64,000 nucleotides of DNA from Eurosta solidaginis. Lineage: Eukaryota > Arthropoda > Insecta > Diptera > Tephritidae. Positions 9,125 to 20,744 of this stretch are shown piece by piece (positions within the stretch are counted from its first letter, which is position 1; each line of letters begins with the position of its first letter). A program made the translations under genes and the position numbers. Below the pieces are notes generated by a model. That model did no database searches and was not told where the DNA came from. It saw only the letters and a program-made list of their open reading frames with translations. The stretch is taken from contig NC_090319.1 in assembly GCF_040869045.1 (NCBI RefSeq), positions 230,571,832-230,635,831 on the forward strand. Direction: 5' to 3'.

Positions 9125-11392
9125 GCCTCAGGGAAACCCGTCCCCCTATATCCATCCCTTGGAGTTTATAAATTTGAGCTCTCCCGGCCTAACATCCTTG
9201 AGTTCTGGGAGGCTTTCGAAAAAGGGCTTTGCAAGAAACTTTATTCTGCTTCGATAGTGTGCTGGGCATTCGCACAGCAGACGCTCAACCGTTTCCTCCG
9301 CCTCCGGATGCTTGCAGCTGCGACAGGAGGTATTGTGTTCCATTCGTGCCGCATGTACTCCAATTGTCCAATGCCCCGTGAGCACCACAACTACTCTCGA
9401 TGTATCCCTTCTGGTCATCTTAAAGGCAGTAATAGATCGTTTTTCGTTATATAATGGCTACAAGTTCCTAGAATCTCTACAGGACCGCAACCGCTTCCAC
9501 CTATTGTTGGCCTCGCTCAACCAGTGCTGGGAGATGCGACCCTTGATGAGTCCCAGGGGTGCAAGGACCTCCTTCGCTCCTTCGCATCAAGAGCCGCTCC
9601 ACGCCATGCCAGCTCATCCGCCATGTTATTACCCTGTATGTTTCGATGCCCCGGCACAAATATCAGAGTAACGACCTACCGGCTAGCCAGAATCATGGCG
9701 CTCTCCCTACACTGCACAACCAGGTTTGATTTTATCGTCGCTGACCCGAGAGCTCCAAGAGCCGTCTGGCTATCGGAGAAAATTGCTGCTCTGTTACCGT
9801 TACTATTGAAATCAATTAACGCTATACCTCTAGGATAGCGAAAATCTCAGCTTGAAACACGCTCGCCGAGTCGGGAAGCCGCATACATAAGGACGTGGCC
9901 GGGGCAGTCGCAAATACTCCCACTCTGCAAGCCATTTTAGATGCTCTGAGTGATCCCCCATCTTTCCAATCTTTCCCTGTGGGGAAGAGAATTGTGTAGT
10001 TTGTGTCGAAGACTGCGCTTGGACATATGTAGTCCGTTTATGACGTGATGCGGGAGTCGTGGATATTGAGCAGGATGCGGCCGTGCCCGTATGTACGCTC
10101 CCCCCAAGCCTTAGGGCCCCTTAGGGCCCCTTGAGATGCCGTTTCCTTGATAAAGAGATCTACCGGTGGGACATTGCACATCACGTTTAAAGCTTCCGAG
10201 GGACATGCCCTAATTGCCTCGTGATCGCTCCGCAGGCAGATCATTGAGCTTTCCCTAGCATGTTAATAACGTATTTCACCTCTACCGCCCTCCACCATAC
10301 CAGTGCCCCATATGTCCGAATTGGTCGAAAACTGCCTTATATATCCATGCCATGAGGTCTGGCCTCAGACCCCACTTTTTACCTAGCATTCCTTTGTAGG
10401 AATACATAGCCCCGTATGCTCGTTTGACTCTGTGCTCTGTGTTAAGCCTCCACTTCAGCTTTGGTGTCAAAAAAACTCCTAGGTGTTTGGTCCTATCAGA
10501 AAGCCCCAACTCCTGGACATCAAGAATGGGAAGGTTAAAAATTGGGATTTTCGTCGTAGTGGTGAAAAGCACTGGTTCTATTTTTGAAGGGTTAACGCTT
10601 AGTCCGGTGGTCTCCGCCAAGCTAATCAGCTTCCTTAGTGATCCCTGCATGATCCCACTAATCACATCGGGACACAGACCAGATACCAGTATTACTACGT
10701 CATCCGCGAAGGCCACCACTTTAACCACATCCCTGTTGAGTTGACGAAGTATGTTGTCTATAACGCAAAGCCAGAGCAGTGGTGATAAGACCCCGCCCTG
10801 AGGGGTCCCTTTCCACGGAGGTGCCGTGATCTCGTTAGCCCCCAGTGTAGCGGTCATCGTTTTGGACCGCAGAGCCGTCCCTATCCAGTTTACTATAGGG
10901 TCCTCTATACCGACTACATGAAGGGCGTCTTCTATTGCTTCCTACCAGACATTATTGAAAGCTCCCTCTATGTCCAAGAATGCAGCCAGGGTAAATTGCT
11001 TGTTTTCGCAGGACGATTCTACCTTGAGGACCAGTTCATGTAAAGCGGCCCTTGAGATAGGCGTGTTGGGCTTTTAATAGCCCAAAGGTATCCAACGTGC
11101 TGCGAATGCGGACGTCCAGTAGTCTTTCAAACGTATTTAGAACAAACGACGAAGAACTAATGTGTCTGAAATCCTTGGGCTTTTCATGCCCCCTCTTATT
11201 GTCCTTTGGGATGAACATCAACCTGGTCCCTCTCTACTTCAGGGGCACATGGATAAGTCGAATGCAAGCTTTAAAGATGCGTTCCATCCAAGGTGTCACC
11301 AGACAGCGAGTTTTTTGTAGCATCGCTGGGAAAATGCCATCCGGCCCTGGGGATTTGTATGGCGAAAAACTGTTGATAGCCCATTCTTTCTT
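9125..11392 (-). mobile_element. 5'-truncated Jockey-superfamily (LOA-like) non-LTR retrotransposon, broken
   Basis: On the minus strand the order is RT fingers (SPGPDGIFPAML at about 11360; PKDNKRGHEKPKDFR at about 11200), RT palm (GTPQGGVLSPLLW, then AFADDVVIL at about 10700, the FADD catalytic box), thumb (KTKHLGVFL-like), an RNase H remnant (SKMACRVGV, SVFQAEIFAIL at about 9930-9840) and the C-terminal Cys-rich tail (CRSCKHPEAEETVERLLCECP, about 9330-9260) ending FINSKGWI. An RNase H plus a CCHC-like tail after RT points to the LOA/I/Jockey group. The endonuclease and ORF1 are missing and there are several stops and frameshifts. The 5' edge abuts a hAT fragment at about 11400. A 12-bp tandem duplication (TTAGGGCCCC twice) sits near 10110. 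Confidence 0.8.
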
Positions 11393-11399
11393 TTTTTTC

Positions 11400-13490
11400 G
11401 TTATAAGTTCATTGTTTCAAGTGAATTATTTCGCATTCCAAGCTTTGAGAAATGTCCGGCTTATATTTTTCGACAAATTTTGCTGCGCTCGCCCGAACCG
11501 TAGTTTCATCCATGTCTTCAAATTGCCACAAAAAGGAAAACGTCTCGCTCAAATTTCTCATAGCTGCAAATCGTTCAATAATGCCAGTGATTACCGAATC
11601 AAAGATCACCAGGAATGTATTATTTTTAAAATCACACTCTGAATCACCCGTAATCATCTCATTTAAATTATCTTCAGAACGTCTTTTGGGGTTTCTCTTT
11701 CGAATGTCCGGAAACTTTGGCGAGATCTTCAATTGAATAGCAACTGTTTTGCATTCGTTTAAAATTGTTTCCCATTGGTTCCTGATCAGCTTCAAATCAG
11801 CTTATAAGGTATCTAGATGTCGGACCTCAACATCTATGGTGACGTCTCTAGCTTGGAGGACCAAGTTTCTTTCATTAATGGTAGTCACTATTTTGAACCA
11901 AATTGAGGACAGCAAGATACATTCGAACTTGTTGATGTACTTGAGAATGCCGGTAACATCTCGGTATGCTTGCGCAGTAGACTGGGTTGGTCCCCATACA
12001 AAAAAAAAGTTGCTAATGTCCGCCCCTAAATTTGAAGATTATGTTGAGAGGGTTTCGGAAAATTTTTTTTTTTAATTTTTTTTGATCCTTCGAAATACAG
12101 CCAAAAAGGTTTTTACGTTGTAACTTGGTTATTTGATGCCTGATTTTTAAAATTGATAGATCATTATTTTGGCCTTGCGAAGCTTCAAATTTTCGTTTAC
12201 TGTCCTTTTAAGCTATGAAGTCGTTTTCACATGATTATGTAGCTAACAAAATTTTACCCCCCCCTAATGTATATTTTTTTCCTTACCAAACGAAAGTACT
12301 TGGAAATCCAAGAAAATGTTGCTTTGAAGCCATATTACTAAAATAATAAACAAAGAAGTTATAGCACTTTCAATATTTATTGCAACTGTTATTTTACCTG
12401 ATTCCTATTATACTTAGACCTGAAACTCATGATATTTTTGGAGGAAAAATTGCAGGGTTTGCATTGAAAAGTTAATAAAGATATGCCAAATATCATGAAT
12501 AGGGGAAGTCAAAGTAAATAAGTGAGTCAAACCTGTTGTTTCGTATTTATAATAATAACACTCCGAAGAAAGTAATTGCAGCCGTACAACATTCTGCAGC
12601 ATCAACACCACATAAATTGAGACTGTGGGTTGCACAAGGCGAGTAATTAGCATTCGAGTTTTTGTCGAGAATGTGACGTAGTGCTCCGTTGTAAATTCCT
12701 TTAATATTGGCGCCGTTATCGTACCCTTGTGCACGACAATCTTTTAATGGGATTTCATGTTTACCTAGAGGATGGCAACTTATATCAGCGATTTTCTGAC
12801 CAGTTTTTTTGGTTACCGTTCTTGAATTGTAAAATTTTTGCTTTCGAATTGAAATGGAGTTAGCGCAAAATGAACGTAGTCAACGTGACTAGGATCAGGC
12901 ATAGCATCAACGATAATAGCAAAAACAATTGGGCTTTCTTGCCTTGATCTAAAATAGTTTCCCTAACGTGCCTTGCACAAATTTCTATAAACTCCTTCTA
13001 AATGTCTCTGGGGAAAGATACTGAACTTGTAAACGTTTGTGCTGCTGTTGTGAAATCCTAACTTTCTCCAAATGATCTCTAAATATCGGATCATAATGAC
13101 TTATGGGATCTTAGATCCCCAAAAAATGTCCTTCGTTTCGTTAACCAAGATATATACTTTCGCCTTTGAAAGCTAGGGCTCTTTCACCCAAAAATAAAGT
13201 AATGTCCAAAATTCTATATAAAATTTCTTTTCACTTTTCAGTTTCAGTGATTAGCTGTTCATTGATAAGTGTATCAATTGTAGCCTCCTTTTGAATTAGA
13301 TTTTGTAAAGATCGCCATTGAATATAACATTTAATGAGATCTTGAGTATTTTCGTGTGATGACAGTTTATCGTATAGCTTATTTCATACCTGGAATTTCG
13401 AATATCCGCACAACAAATTTTAGGTAGATTTAAAGTATTGGTGCTTAACAGACGACATGGTAGGCAATAAAAAGCATTGCTACTGATACT
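11400..13490 (-). pseudogene. hAT-family transposase with TTF-type finger and DUF4371-like core (ZMYM-like), degenerate
   Basis: From 13490 downward: NAFYCLPCRLLS (TTF-type finger, about 13480-13445), KLSSHENTQDLIKCYIQWRS, INEQLITETEK followed by EILYRILDITLFLGERALAF (about 13270-13170), EGHFLGI and HYDPIFREHLEKV (about 13110-13060), then AQGYDNGANIKGIYNGALRH and CATHSLNL (about 12735-12600), and finally KLIRNQWETIL...FLVIFDSVI (11795-11600). This order matches the transposase group that also gave rise to ZMYM-type host genes. Many stops and frame changes are present and the C-terminal dimerisation domain is missing beyond about 11410, where the LINE begins. Dead element. Termini were not found. 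Confidence 0.75.
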
Positions 13491-13526
13491 CTACAGTAAC
13501 CAGTCACGCTCCACTTTCTCTCCATT

Positions 13527-15023
13527 GTCTTTCCTCAAGAAGAATGGCCAGGATTGTTCTTTCGATAGAATTTTACCAATTCTCGAAGATTCTTTGGCTG
13601 ACTCGATAGAAGAGCAAAAGTCTCCCCCACATTCCGTCCTTGCCTTTTGAATAGCTTTTTTGTAGCAACTGATACTATCTTGATACGGGCGAATCTATTT
13701 CCTGAGCGTAAAGGTAGGAATCCCACCATGGTATAACCCCGGAGAGCTGTGAGAAGAAACAAGAAAACCACTTACCGTCCTCACGCTTGTAAAGCGTAGA
13801 GTATCCCTTTATTGAGAGCCCTTTCACCTGGGTGTTCCTCACCCAGGGCTCCTGACCAAGGGCTATATCAACGTCTTCCTCCAATAGGAAGACGGCAAGG
13901 TTGTCCGAGGCCAGCCTAGAGTGCTGGAGGTTAATTTGGACAACCTTTGGACACTTTCGAACTATTGGGGTCCAGGATCTTGGTCGGCAAGCTGCAAATC
14001 CTCCAGGCACTGTTTAGCATCGCCGACCTCATCCGGTTCTTCCTCCTCCTCCTGAGGGGATCGGAGGATTTTCACCTTGGCGAGCCGCACGCCTAACAGA
14101 GGGTGAAGTCAGCTTTATCAAGCGGAGTAATGTACAAAAGAGAGGTTGTTCCGCCGCAATTCCTCTGCCTTGATGACCACCCAGTCCTACATGGGTACCT
14201 CGCGGTTGTGAGCCCGCAAATACTTCAACAGAGCCCCTCTGTCTATTTTCCTTCTCGGAATCCATAGCCGAGATCGGGGTCTTTTAGGTATGTCAGGTTC
14301 CGGGATGAGCTTAATCCTTAGCCATCCCTGACCTCCCGTAGGGCCAGCATGTACTCCTTCAAGAAGTCCTTGGAACTATTTCTCAAAAAGCATTGGCCCT
14401 TCCCAGCGCTCCGGCTGATGTAGAGGCGTTTCCCCCGGTAATTTTGCTTCTCTTGGTGGTACTAGGGAGCTCTTCCAGAGACCGGTTCCTGTTTGAGGTG
14501 CTTGGGGCCTCTTCCAGAGACCGGTTCCTTCTACCGGCGGTGGTCTTGTTTTCGGCTTTCAAGTACGCCTTGCACTCGTCCACCACCGCTTGGAAGGTAA
14601 CACTGGCCTCCGCATCCTTGGGATGGACGGTACCGTTTGCCCTGTTCCGCTGTATCCTATCCAGCACAGATAGAGCTAACTGAAACCGCCTTCCTCCATG
14701 CCTCTAATGCCTTAGACCGTGCCTTACTTGCTGTTTCCCGCTGCTTCCTAGCAGCGGTCGAAAATTTTTGATTGCGTGGCGGAGTACTGTTGCCCACAGT
14801 ACTTTGCCGCCACTTGTTGCATCAGTCTCTTGACTTGAAGATAGCAACTCCACATCCGAGGAGTCCTCCTCTCCGAGTCTAGGTCCGTCAATTTTGCCGT
14901 CCCCTACCCCCGTCCTAGACTCCTAGCTGGAAGCAGAAGTATTTTATTTGGAGCTAGGCTCACGGTAAAAATCTTAGCTTTTAAAATCTCAAGTTTTTAC
15001 AAAAATCTCACGTGCGTACATTT
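13527..15023 (-). mobile_element. LOA-like non-LTR retrotransposon, ORF1 and start of ORF2 (copy A)
   Basis: Minus-strand ORF1 pieces span about 14930-14030: ELLSSSQETDATSGG, then a Lys/Arg/Ser-rich gag segment (14667-14383, VVDECKAYLKAENKTTAG and two repeats of RSLEE.PST) and LLRLIKLTSPSVRRA. ORF2 begins at about 13960 with the apurinic endonuclease (KVVQINLQHSRLASDNLAVF, LGQEPWVRN, GYSTLYKREDGK). It is cut off at about 13527, before the rest of the endonuclease and RT. Frameshifts separate the pieces. This is the 5' part of a LINE, the reverse of usual 5' truncation, so a later rearrangement removed the 3' part. Confidence 0.72.
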
Positions 15024-15044
15024 GTTTAAAGCAGGGTTGCGTGA

Positions 15045-15297
15045 TTTTTATTTGAACGAATCACGAATCCAAAAATAAAATATATTTTTTATTTGAAAAT
15101 GTTTTCAATTCAAAGATATTTTTTATCTTTTATTTGATTCGGCATCCAAATAAAAAAATATTTTTTATTTGTTATTTGATTCTTCAGCGAAATCAAATAT
15201 ACTTTTTATTTTTAATTTGACAAAATCCGGCATCCAAATAAAAAATATTTTTTATTTGTTACTTGATTCTTTAGCCAAATCAAAGATACGTTTTATC
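15045..15297 (+). repeat. AT-rich minisatellite (left arm)
   Basis: Degenerate tandem units of roughly 75-85 bp built from ATTTGATTCGGCATCCAAAT, AAATATTTTTTATTTG and ATTTGATTCTTCAGC blocks. The same units occur inverted at 21955-22235 and direct at 20955-21090, 49085-49333 and 54565-54690. Confidence 0.75.
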
Positions 15298-15638
15298 CAA
15301 GGTTCGATTCGAGCTCAAGGCCAGAACAGTAATTTTTTCTAATGATAATTTTTGTTGTTTTTTAATTTTTCTATAATTGAAAAGTTGTATTTCGTTTTTG
15401 GAATAGTAAGTAGAAAATGTTTCAGACAACCTGCCATAGCTGCTCAGGTAGATCCATTTCGAAGGGTGCTAAGCCTTCATCATCAGTACGCTTTAGCTAT
15501 GGCAGGTTGTCTGAAAAATTTTCTACTTACTGTTCCAAAAACAAAATAAAATTTTTCAATTATAGTAAAATTAAAAAACAACAATAATTATCATTAGAAA
15601 AAAATGATTGTTCTGGCCTTGAGCTCGATCGAGCCTTG
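15298..15638. repeat. Head-to-head Penelope terminal repeats: 144-bp inverted repeat
   Basis: Arms 15298-15441 and 15495-15638 are near-complementary over their length, with a 53-nt loop. Core of the arms: CAGACAACCTGCCATAGCT and its complement. The loop holds a minus-strand hammerhead motif. Confidence 0.85.
15447..15490 (-). ncRNA. Hammerhead ribozyme motif, type I (Penelope)
   Basis: On the minus strand: GTA, CTGATGA (15486-15480), a stem II of GAAG/CTTC, GAAA (15460-15457), short stem III ATGGAT, then C (15451) and TAC pairing with GTA as stem I. This fits the minimal type I hammerheads with very short stem III reported in Penelope-like elements. Stem I is short and the base pair flanking stem II is irregular, so self-cleavage is not assured. 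Confidence 0.55.
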
Positions 15639-15783
15639 AATCATTTATCAATAGGCGGATGAAAACAAAAACAATTGTTAATAAACCCAGAGCACTTGGC
15701 AACGTCAAACAAAGTAATTGACAAAAACAAATCCAGCATTATCAGCGATTTGCAACAGATGGCGCAACGCTGATTAAATATAG

Positions 15784-16136
15784 TTGGTGTGATGGTAGCG
15801 TGCTCCGCCTACCACACCGTATGCCCTGGGTTCGCACCTCGGGCAAAGCAACATCAAAATTTTAGAAATAAGGTTTTTCAATTAGAAGAACATTTTTCTA
15901 AGCGGGTCGCCCCTCGGCAGTGTTTGGCAAGCGCTCCAAGTGTATTTCTGCCATGAAAAGCTCTCAGTGAAAACTCATTTGCCCTGTATATGCCGTTCGG
16001 AGTCGGCATAAAACATGTATGTCCCGTCCGGCCAATTTGTAGGGAAAATCAAGAGGAGCACGACGTAAATTGGAAGAGAAGCTCGGCCTTAGATCTCTTC
16101 GGAGGTTATCGCGCCTTACATTTATTTATTTATTTA
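15784..16136 (+). mobile_element. tRNA-derived SINE, copy in composite A
   Basis: A tRNA-like head (GGTGTGATGGTAGCGTGCTC as A-box region; GGGTTCGCACC as B box) is followed by a conserved body (CGGCAGTGTTTGGCAAGCGC, CCGTTCGGAGTCGGCATAAA, AGGTTATCGCGCC) and a TTTATTTATTT tail. The same element occurs at 23326-26390, 49823-50140 and 55270-55620. Confidence 0.85.
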
Positions 16137-16175
16137 AGAAGGAATATAAGTACCAATTTATCAGTTAAACCAACC

Positions 16176-16260
16176 ACCGCTGTATAGCTAAATGGTTAGC
16201 GCAGCGTGCCTATAGCGTACTGATGATGAAGACTTATCACCCTTCGAAATGGATCTATCT
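16176..16260 (+). ncRNA. tRNA-like A-box sequence followed by hammerhead motif (Penelope terminal repeat)
   Basis: TAGCTAAATGGTTAGCGCAG (16190-16209) resembles a tRNA D-arm/A box. It is followed by GTA, CTGATGA (16220-16226), GAAG/CTTC stem II, GAAA (16246-16249), ATGGAT and C (16255), the same hammerhead core as the minus-strand motif at 15447-15490. No B box is visible. Confidence 0.5.
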
Positions 16261-16344
16261 GCGCAGCTAGGGCAGGTTGCCTGAAAAATTTCCTACTTAC
16301 TATTCCAAACAGAAAATACAATTTTTCAATTATAGAAAAATTAA

Positions 16345-17221
16345 AAAACAACAATAGTATTCGTTTGATGTGTGACGCTAAACAAATACCACCATAAAAT
16401 CCAGTTCACCATGGAAATGGAGGAAAACGCGAACAGTCCTTTCCTTGATGTTCGTATACACAGAGCAAACAATAATATTAAATTAGATTTGTACTCAAAG
16501 CCAACGTCCTCTGGCTGCCTAATTAACTGTTTCTCCTCCCAACCAAGCAAATACAAAATCAACACAGCGAACAATCTGATAAATAAAATACTGACCATAA
16601 GCCATCAAGATTTCTATGACGCCAACAACGAGAAGATACATTTGATTTTAAGAAATAATAATTACCCCAACCACCTAATACACGAATTGATTAACCAGGC
16701 GATCATAAAAACCAGTAACCACCTCAAAAAATTACCAGACGCAGCAACAACAGACACTAAGAAATACCACAGTGTGACATATATTCCTAAGCTCAGTCCT
16801 ATAGTCGATCACAATATAATTAAACAACAAAACATCACACTATCTTACAAGTCCAACAATACACTGTCCAAAATATACACAAAAACAAAGAATCCAATAG
16901 ACAAGCAACAACAAAACAACGTGATATGCAAAATAGAATGGAAAGGAAAGGAGAACGAAAACTGTGATGAAACATCACATTGCCGAACACGCAGCTGATA
17001 TTAGAAAACAAAAACACAGCACTGCACTGTCACAGTACATACTCAACTGTGGCCATACAGCTGATTTCACGAACACCAAAATTATTGATAAAGAAAAAAG
17101 GGAGATGGTGAGATACACACTTGAAAGCTTACACATTTTAAACAACAGACAAACGACGATGAACAGAAAGGAGGGCAGCGACAATATCGCCGCTGCATAC
17201 ATGCTATGCCTGAGTAAATAA
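16345..17221 (+). pseudogene. Penelope-like RT C-terminus and partial GIY-YIG endonuclease (copy A)
   Basis: The main frame (16372-16998) reads HHKIQFTMEMEE, SPFLDVRIHR, YSKPTSSG, FSSQPSKYK and LILRNNNYPNHLI, the RT core-to-thumb region of Penelope-like elements. After NNVICKI the sequence shifts frame and resumes at 16964 with IAEHAADIRKQKHSTALSQY, then NCGHTADF and RYTLESLHI, the C-terminal half of the GIY-YIG nuclease. The GIY...YIG motif itself is missing, so an internal deletion has removed the catalytic start of the endonuclease. RT fingers and palm with the YADD box are also absent. Copy B (50352-51228) shares the same deletion. Confidence 0.8.
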
Positions 17222-17240
17222 ATAAATTAGTAATGACAAG

Positions 17241-20200
17241 GAGGGTGGAGCCGTGTGTAGAAGTCCACGAAAGTGGGGAAAGCTTCTGACCGCCATTCAC
17301 CTGGGAATGGCCAGAGCCATTCTTTTGCATTCGGTTCAAGCAGCTCACTACTGCCGGTCGCTTGCGGCCAAGTATCCTCTGGGTAGCCGCTAAACGGATG
17401 TGAGAAGGCGACAACCTGGAAGGGCCACTCTGACATAATCGGTTTAAGGGATAGCCGGGGGAGATCTCATCGGCAGCGTCTGTACACCTCTAGGTGCGGC
17501 TGCAAGCGGGCGTCTGTCTTGGAGCAAGCGGCTCGCTATATAAGCGTGCAAGTAATATTTTCACCCCCGCTGAGCGGGTTGTGCGCTGGGCTTCGGACCC
17601 GCCACGTAAAACCATACTCCAATGAAATATAACAACAAGCCTCTGATAAATACACTCTATTGATGACGACCATGGCAAACGTTTGAAGGACAATGAATTG
17701 AGGGCATGCAGCTGGAACGTCCGATCCCTGAATGGGATTGGTGCAGATGCCCGACTGGTTGATGTCCTCGTCAAAGCAAAATCTGACATCACCGCCATCC
17801 AAGAAATGCGTTGGACCAAGCAAGGAAGAAAGAAGATAAAAAATTGTGACATCTATTGGAGTGGCCATACGAATAAGCGCAGTTTCGGCGTCGGATTCGT
17901 GGTGGGAGAGAGGCTTTGTCGCCAAGTGCTGGCGTTCATGCCTGTGGACGAGCGTCTCGCCGCTATCCGAATAAAAGCAAGAGGAGAAAGACGATGAGGT
18001 GAAAAACACTTTTTATGAACAATAAGAACGCACGTACGAGCGCTGCCCCCGTCATAATATAAAAGTCGTGCTTGGCGACTTTAACGCCAGGGTGGGCAAA
18101 GGTTTTTTTGGCCCTACAGTCGGAAAGTTTAGCCTACACAATGAAACTTCTCCTAACGGACTGAGGCTGATTGAATTTGCCGGTGCTCGAAACATGGTCA
18201 TATCCAGCACGAGGTTCATGCATAAAAAGATACAGCAAGCTACATGGCTGTCTCCTGATCGAAATACTCGCAATCAGATTGATCACGTTGTGATAGACGG
18301 TCGGCATGCTTCCAGTGTTTTAGATGTGCGCACGATCCGAGGACCTAACATCGACTCATACCATTATCTCGTTGCAGCTAAAATACGCACCCGCCTCAAC
18401 GCGGCCAAAACCAAGGAACAAAAAACACAAGGAAAGCTAGACGTCGGAAAGCTTCAATCACAACAGAGGCCAATGATTTCGCAACTCGACTCTCACACCT
18501 GCTCTCTGAGAGCACAACTCATCTTGAAAGAATACAGGAGCAGTGGGAGCACATCTCCAAAGCACTTCGTTCTGCCGCGGAGGAAACAATTGGTTACCGG
18601 CGGCCACGAAAAAACAACTGGTACAATGAAGAATGCCGCGTTGCAACCGAAAGAAAAGACGCTGCCTACAGGGCTACGTTAAAAGCGAGCGCGACAAGAG
18701 GAATGTGTGAACGCTATCGTGAGTTGAAAAGGGAAGCGAGACGCCTTTTCAGGAAGAAAAAATCAGAAGCAGAAAGGCGTGAGTGCGAGGAGCTTGAGCT
18801 GCTAGCCACCAGGAATAACGCTGAAAGTTCTACCAAAAAATACGGCGACAGACGGAAGGTTTTAAGACCGGGGCAAACTCATGTAAGAATGAAAATGGCG
18901 ACCTTGTAACTGATGTCGAGAGAGTGCTTAGATTATGTAGGGAATACTTCGTGCTCTCCTAAATGGAGGCAGCAATTCACCGCGCAGAGATGAAGAGCCC
19001 GATCCCGCAATCGATGATGATGGAATATATGTCCCCCCGCCCGATTATGACGAAGTTAGAATAGCAATAACCAGATTGAAAAACAACAAGGCCGTGGGCG
19101 CTGATGGATTGCCTGCGAAGCTATTCAAGTACGGCGGCGAGGAGTTGGTAAGGCGCATGTATCAGCTTCTTAGCAAAATATGGGCGGACGAGTGCATGCC
19201 CGACGGTTGGAATCTAAGTGTTCTTTGCCCAGTCCACAAGAAGGGGGATACTGCAAAATGCACCAACTATCGTGGAATCAGCCTTCTTAATATCGCATAT
19301 AAGGTCCTTTCAATTGTATTGTGCGAAAGATTGAAGCCCACCGTGATCGGGCTGATTGGACCTTATCAGTGCGGCTTCAGACCTGGAAAATCTACCATCG
19401 ACCAGATTTTAACAATGCGCCAAATCTTGGAAAAAACCCGTGAGAAGAGAATCGACACACATCACCTCTTCGTCGACTTTAAAGCCGCCTGCGACAGCAC
19501 GAAAAGGAGCTGCCTATATGCCGCTATGTCTGAATTTGGTTTCCCCCAAAACTTATACGGCTGTGCAAAATGACGTTGAGCAACACCATCAGCTCAGTCA
19601 AAATTGGGAAGGGCCTCTCCGAGCCGTTCGAAACTAAACGAGGTTTCAGACAGGGTGACCCCCTTTCGTGCCATTTCTTTAATTTGATGCTGGAGAAAAT
19701 TATACTAGCTGCAGAACTTGACCGCACTGGAACAATATACTATAAAGGCGTGCAATTACTGGTATATGCTGATGACATTGATATCATCGGCTTAAACACC
19801 CGCGCTCTTAGTTCTGCTTACTCCAAACTGGAAAAAGAAGCGGTAAAGATGGGTTTGATGGTGAATGAGGACAAAACGAAGTACCTGCTGTCATCCAGCA
19901 AAGAGTCAGCTTACACGCGCCTTGACAACCACGCTACTGTTGGTAGCCATAATTTCGAAATAGTAAAAGTCTTCGTTTATTTGGGAACCAGCATCAACAC
20001 TAGTAAAAACATCAGCACTGAAATCCAGCTAAGAATCAATCTTGCCAATACTTTGGACTAGGTAGGCAATTGAAAAGTAAAGTCCTCTCTCGGCGAACGA
20101 AAATCATACTCTACAAGTCACTTATCGTTCCCGTCCTGCTATATGGGGCAGAAGCATGGACCATGACAACAGCAGATGAAGCGGCTTTGGGAGTGTTCGA

Positions 20201-20583
20201 GAGAAAAGTTCTTCGAAAGATTTATGGACCTCTACGCGTTGGCGATGGCGAGTACCGAAGAAGGTGTAATGATGAGCTGTACGAGCTATACGCAGAGATC
20301 AACATAGTCCAGCGAATTAAAACGCAGCGGCTGCGATGGCTAGGCCATGTTATGCGAATGAATGATGATGCTCCGGCCAAGAAAGTGTTTCTATCGGAAC
20401 CCGCCTATGGAAGCAGAGGTAGAGGGCGGCCCCCACTCCGTTGGAAGGACCAGGTGGAAAACGATTTAAACTCCCTTGGTGTGACCAATTGGCGCCGGTT
20501 GGCGGAGCGAAGGAGCGACTGGCGCGCCTTGTTGGACGGCCATAACCGTTTAGACTGTTAAGCGCCAATTAAGTAAATAAGTA
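17241..20583 (+). mobile_element. RTE-clade non-LTR retrotransposon inserted in the Penelope element (copy A)
   Basis: The insertion is bounded by a perfect 12-bp duplication AGTAATGACAAG (17229-17240 and 20584-20595) and ends in a TAAG/TAAA microsatellite, usual for RTE. Its 3.34 kb length is that of a full RTE. It encodes an apurinic endonuclease (LRACSWNVRSLNGIG, AIQEMRW at 17700-17815; LGDFNARVG at 18070), RT (KAVGADGLPAKLFK, CTNYRGISLLN, GFRPGKSTIDQI, VYADDIDIIG at about 19760) and the C-terminal RLRWLGHVMRMN, GRGRPPLRWKDQVE. Frameshifts near 18000, 19565 and 20060 and several stops make it inactive. Confidence 0.88.
17683..20561 (+). pseudogene. RTE endonuclease-reverse transcriptase ORF (copy A), frameshifted
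   Basis: The ORF would cleave target DNA and prime reverse transcription from the nick. Readable parts are 17683-17997 (endonuclease start), 18068-18682 (endonuclease end and linker), 18703-18909 (basic linker), 19076-19573 (RT fingers/palm), 19570-20061 (palm with YADD and thumb) and 20070-20561 (C-terminal domain). The frame changes between consecutive parts. In the palm, HHLFVDFKAACDS carries the first catalytic Asp and VYADDIDI the other two, so catalytic residues persist even though the frame does not. Confidence 0.82.
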
Positions 20584-20744
20584 AGTAATGACAAGACTAC
20601 CACGTAGGGTGGTACTGATATTTTAGGTCTATATGTGTGTTCATATTGTCCAAAATTATTGTAAGTGTAATTTAATGTTTTCATGTTAATTTCTATGTGT
20701 TGTGACATTTTGTTTCTTTATTTATTTATTTGAAAATAAAAATA

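Noticed and set aside
15352..15549. 65-codon ORF present in both composite copies
   Set aside because: It spans the Penelope inverted terminal repeats and ribozyme loop; conservation is due to the recent duplication.
15184..15590. Tandem AT repeats as a replication origin or centromeric satellite
   Set aside because: Too short and confined to the arms of the foldback-like element; explained better as element-borne minisatellite.
16176..16212. Genuine tRNA gene
   Set aside because: Only a D-arm/A-box-like half is present; no anticodon arm, T arm or acceptor pairing.
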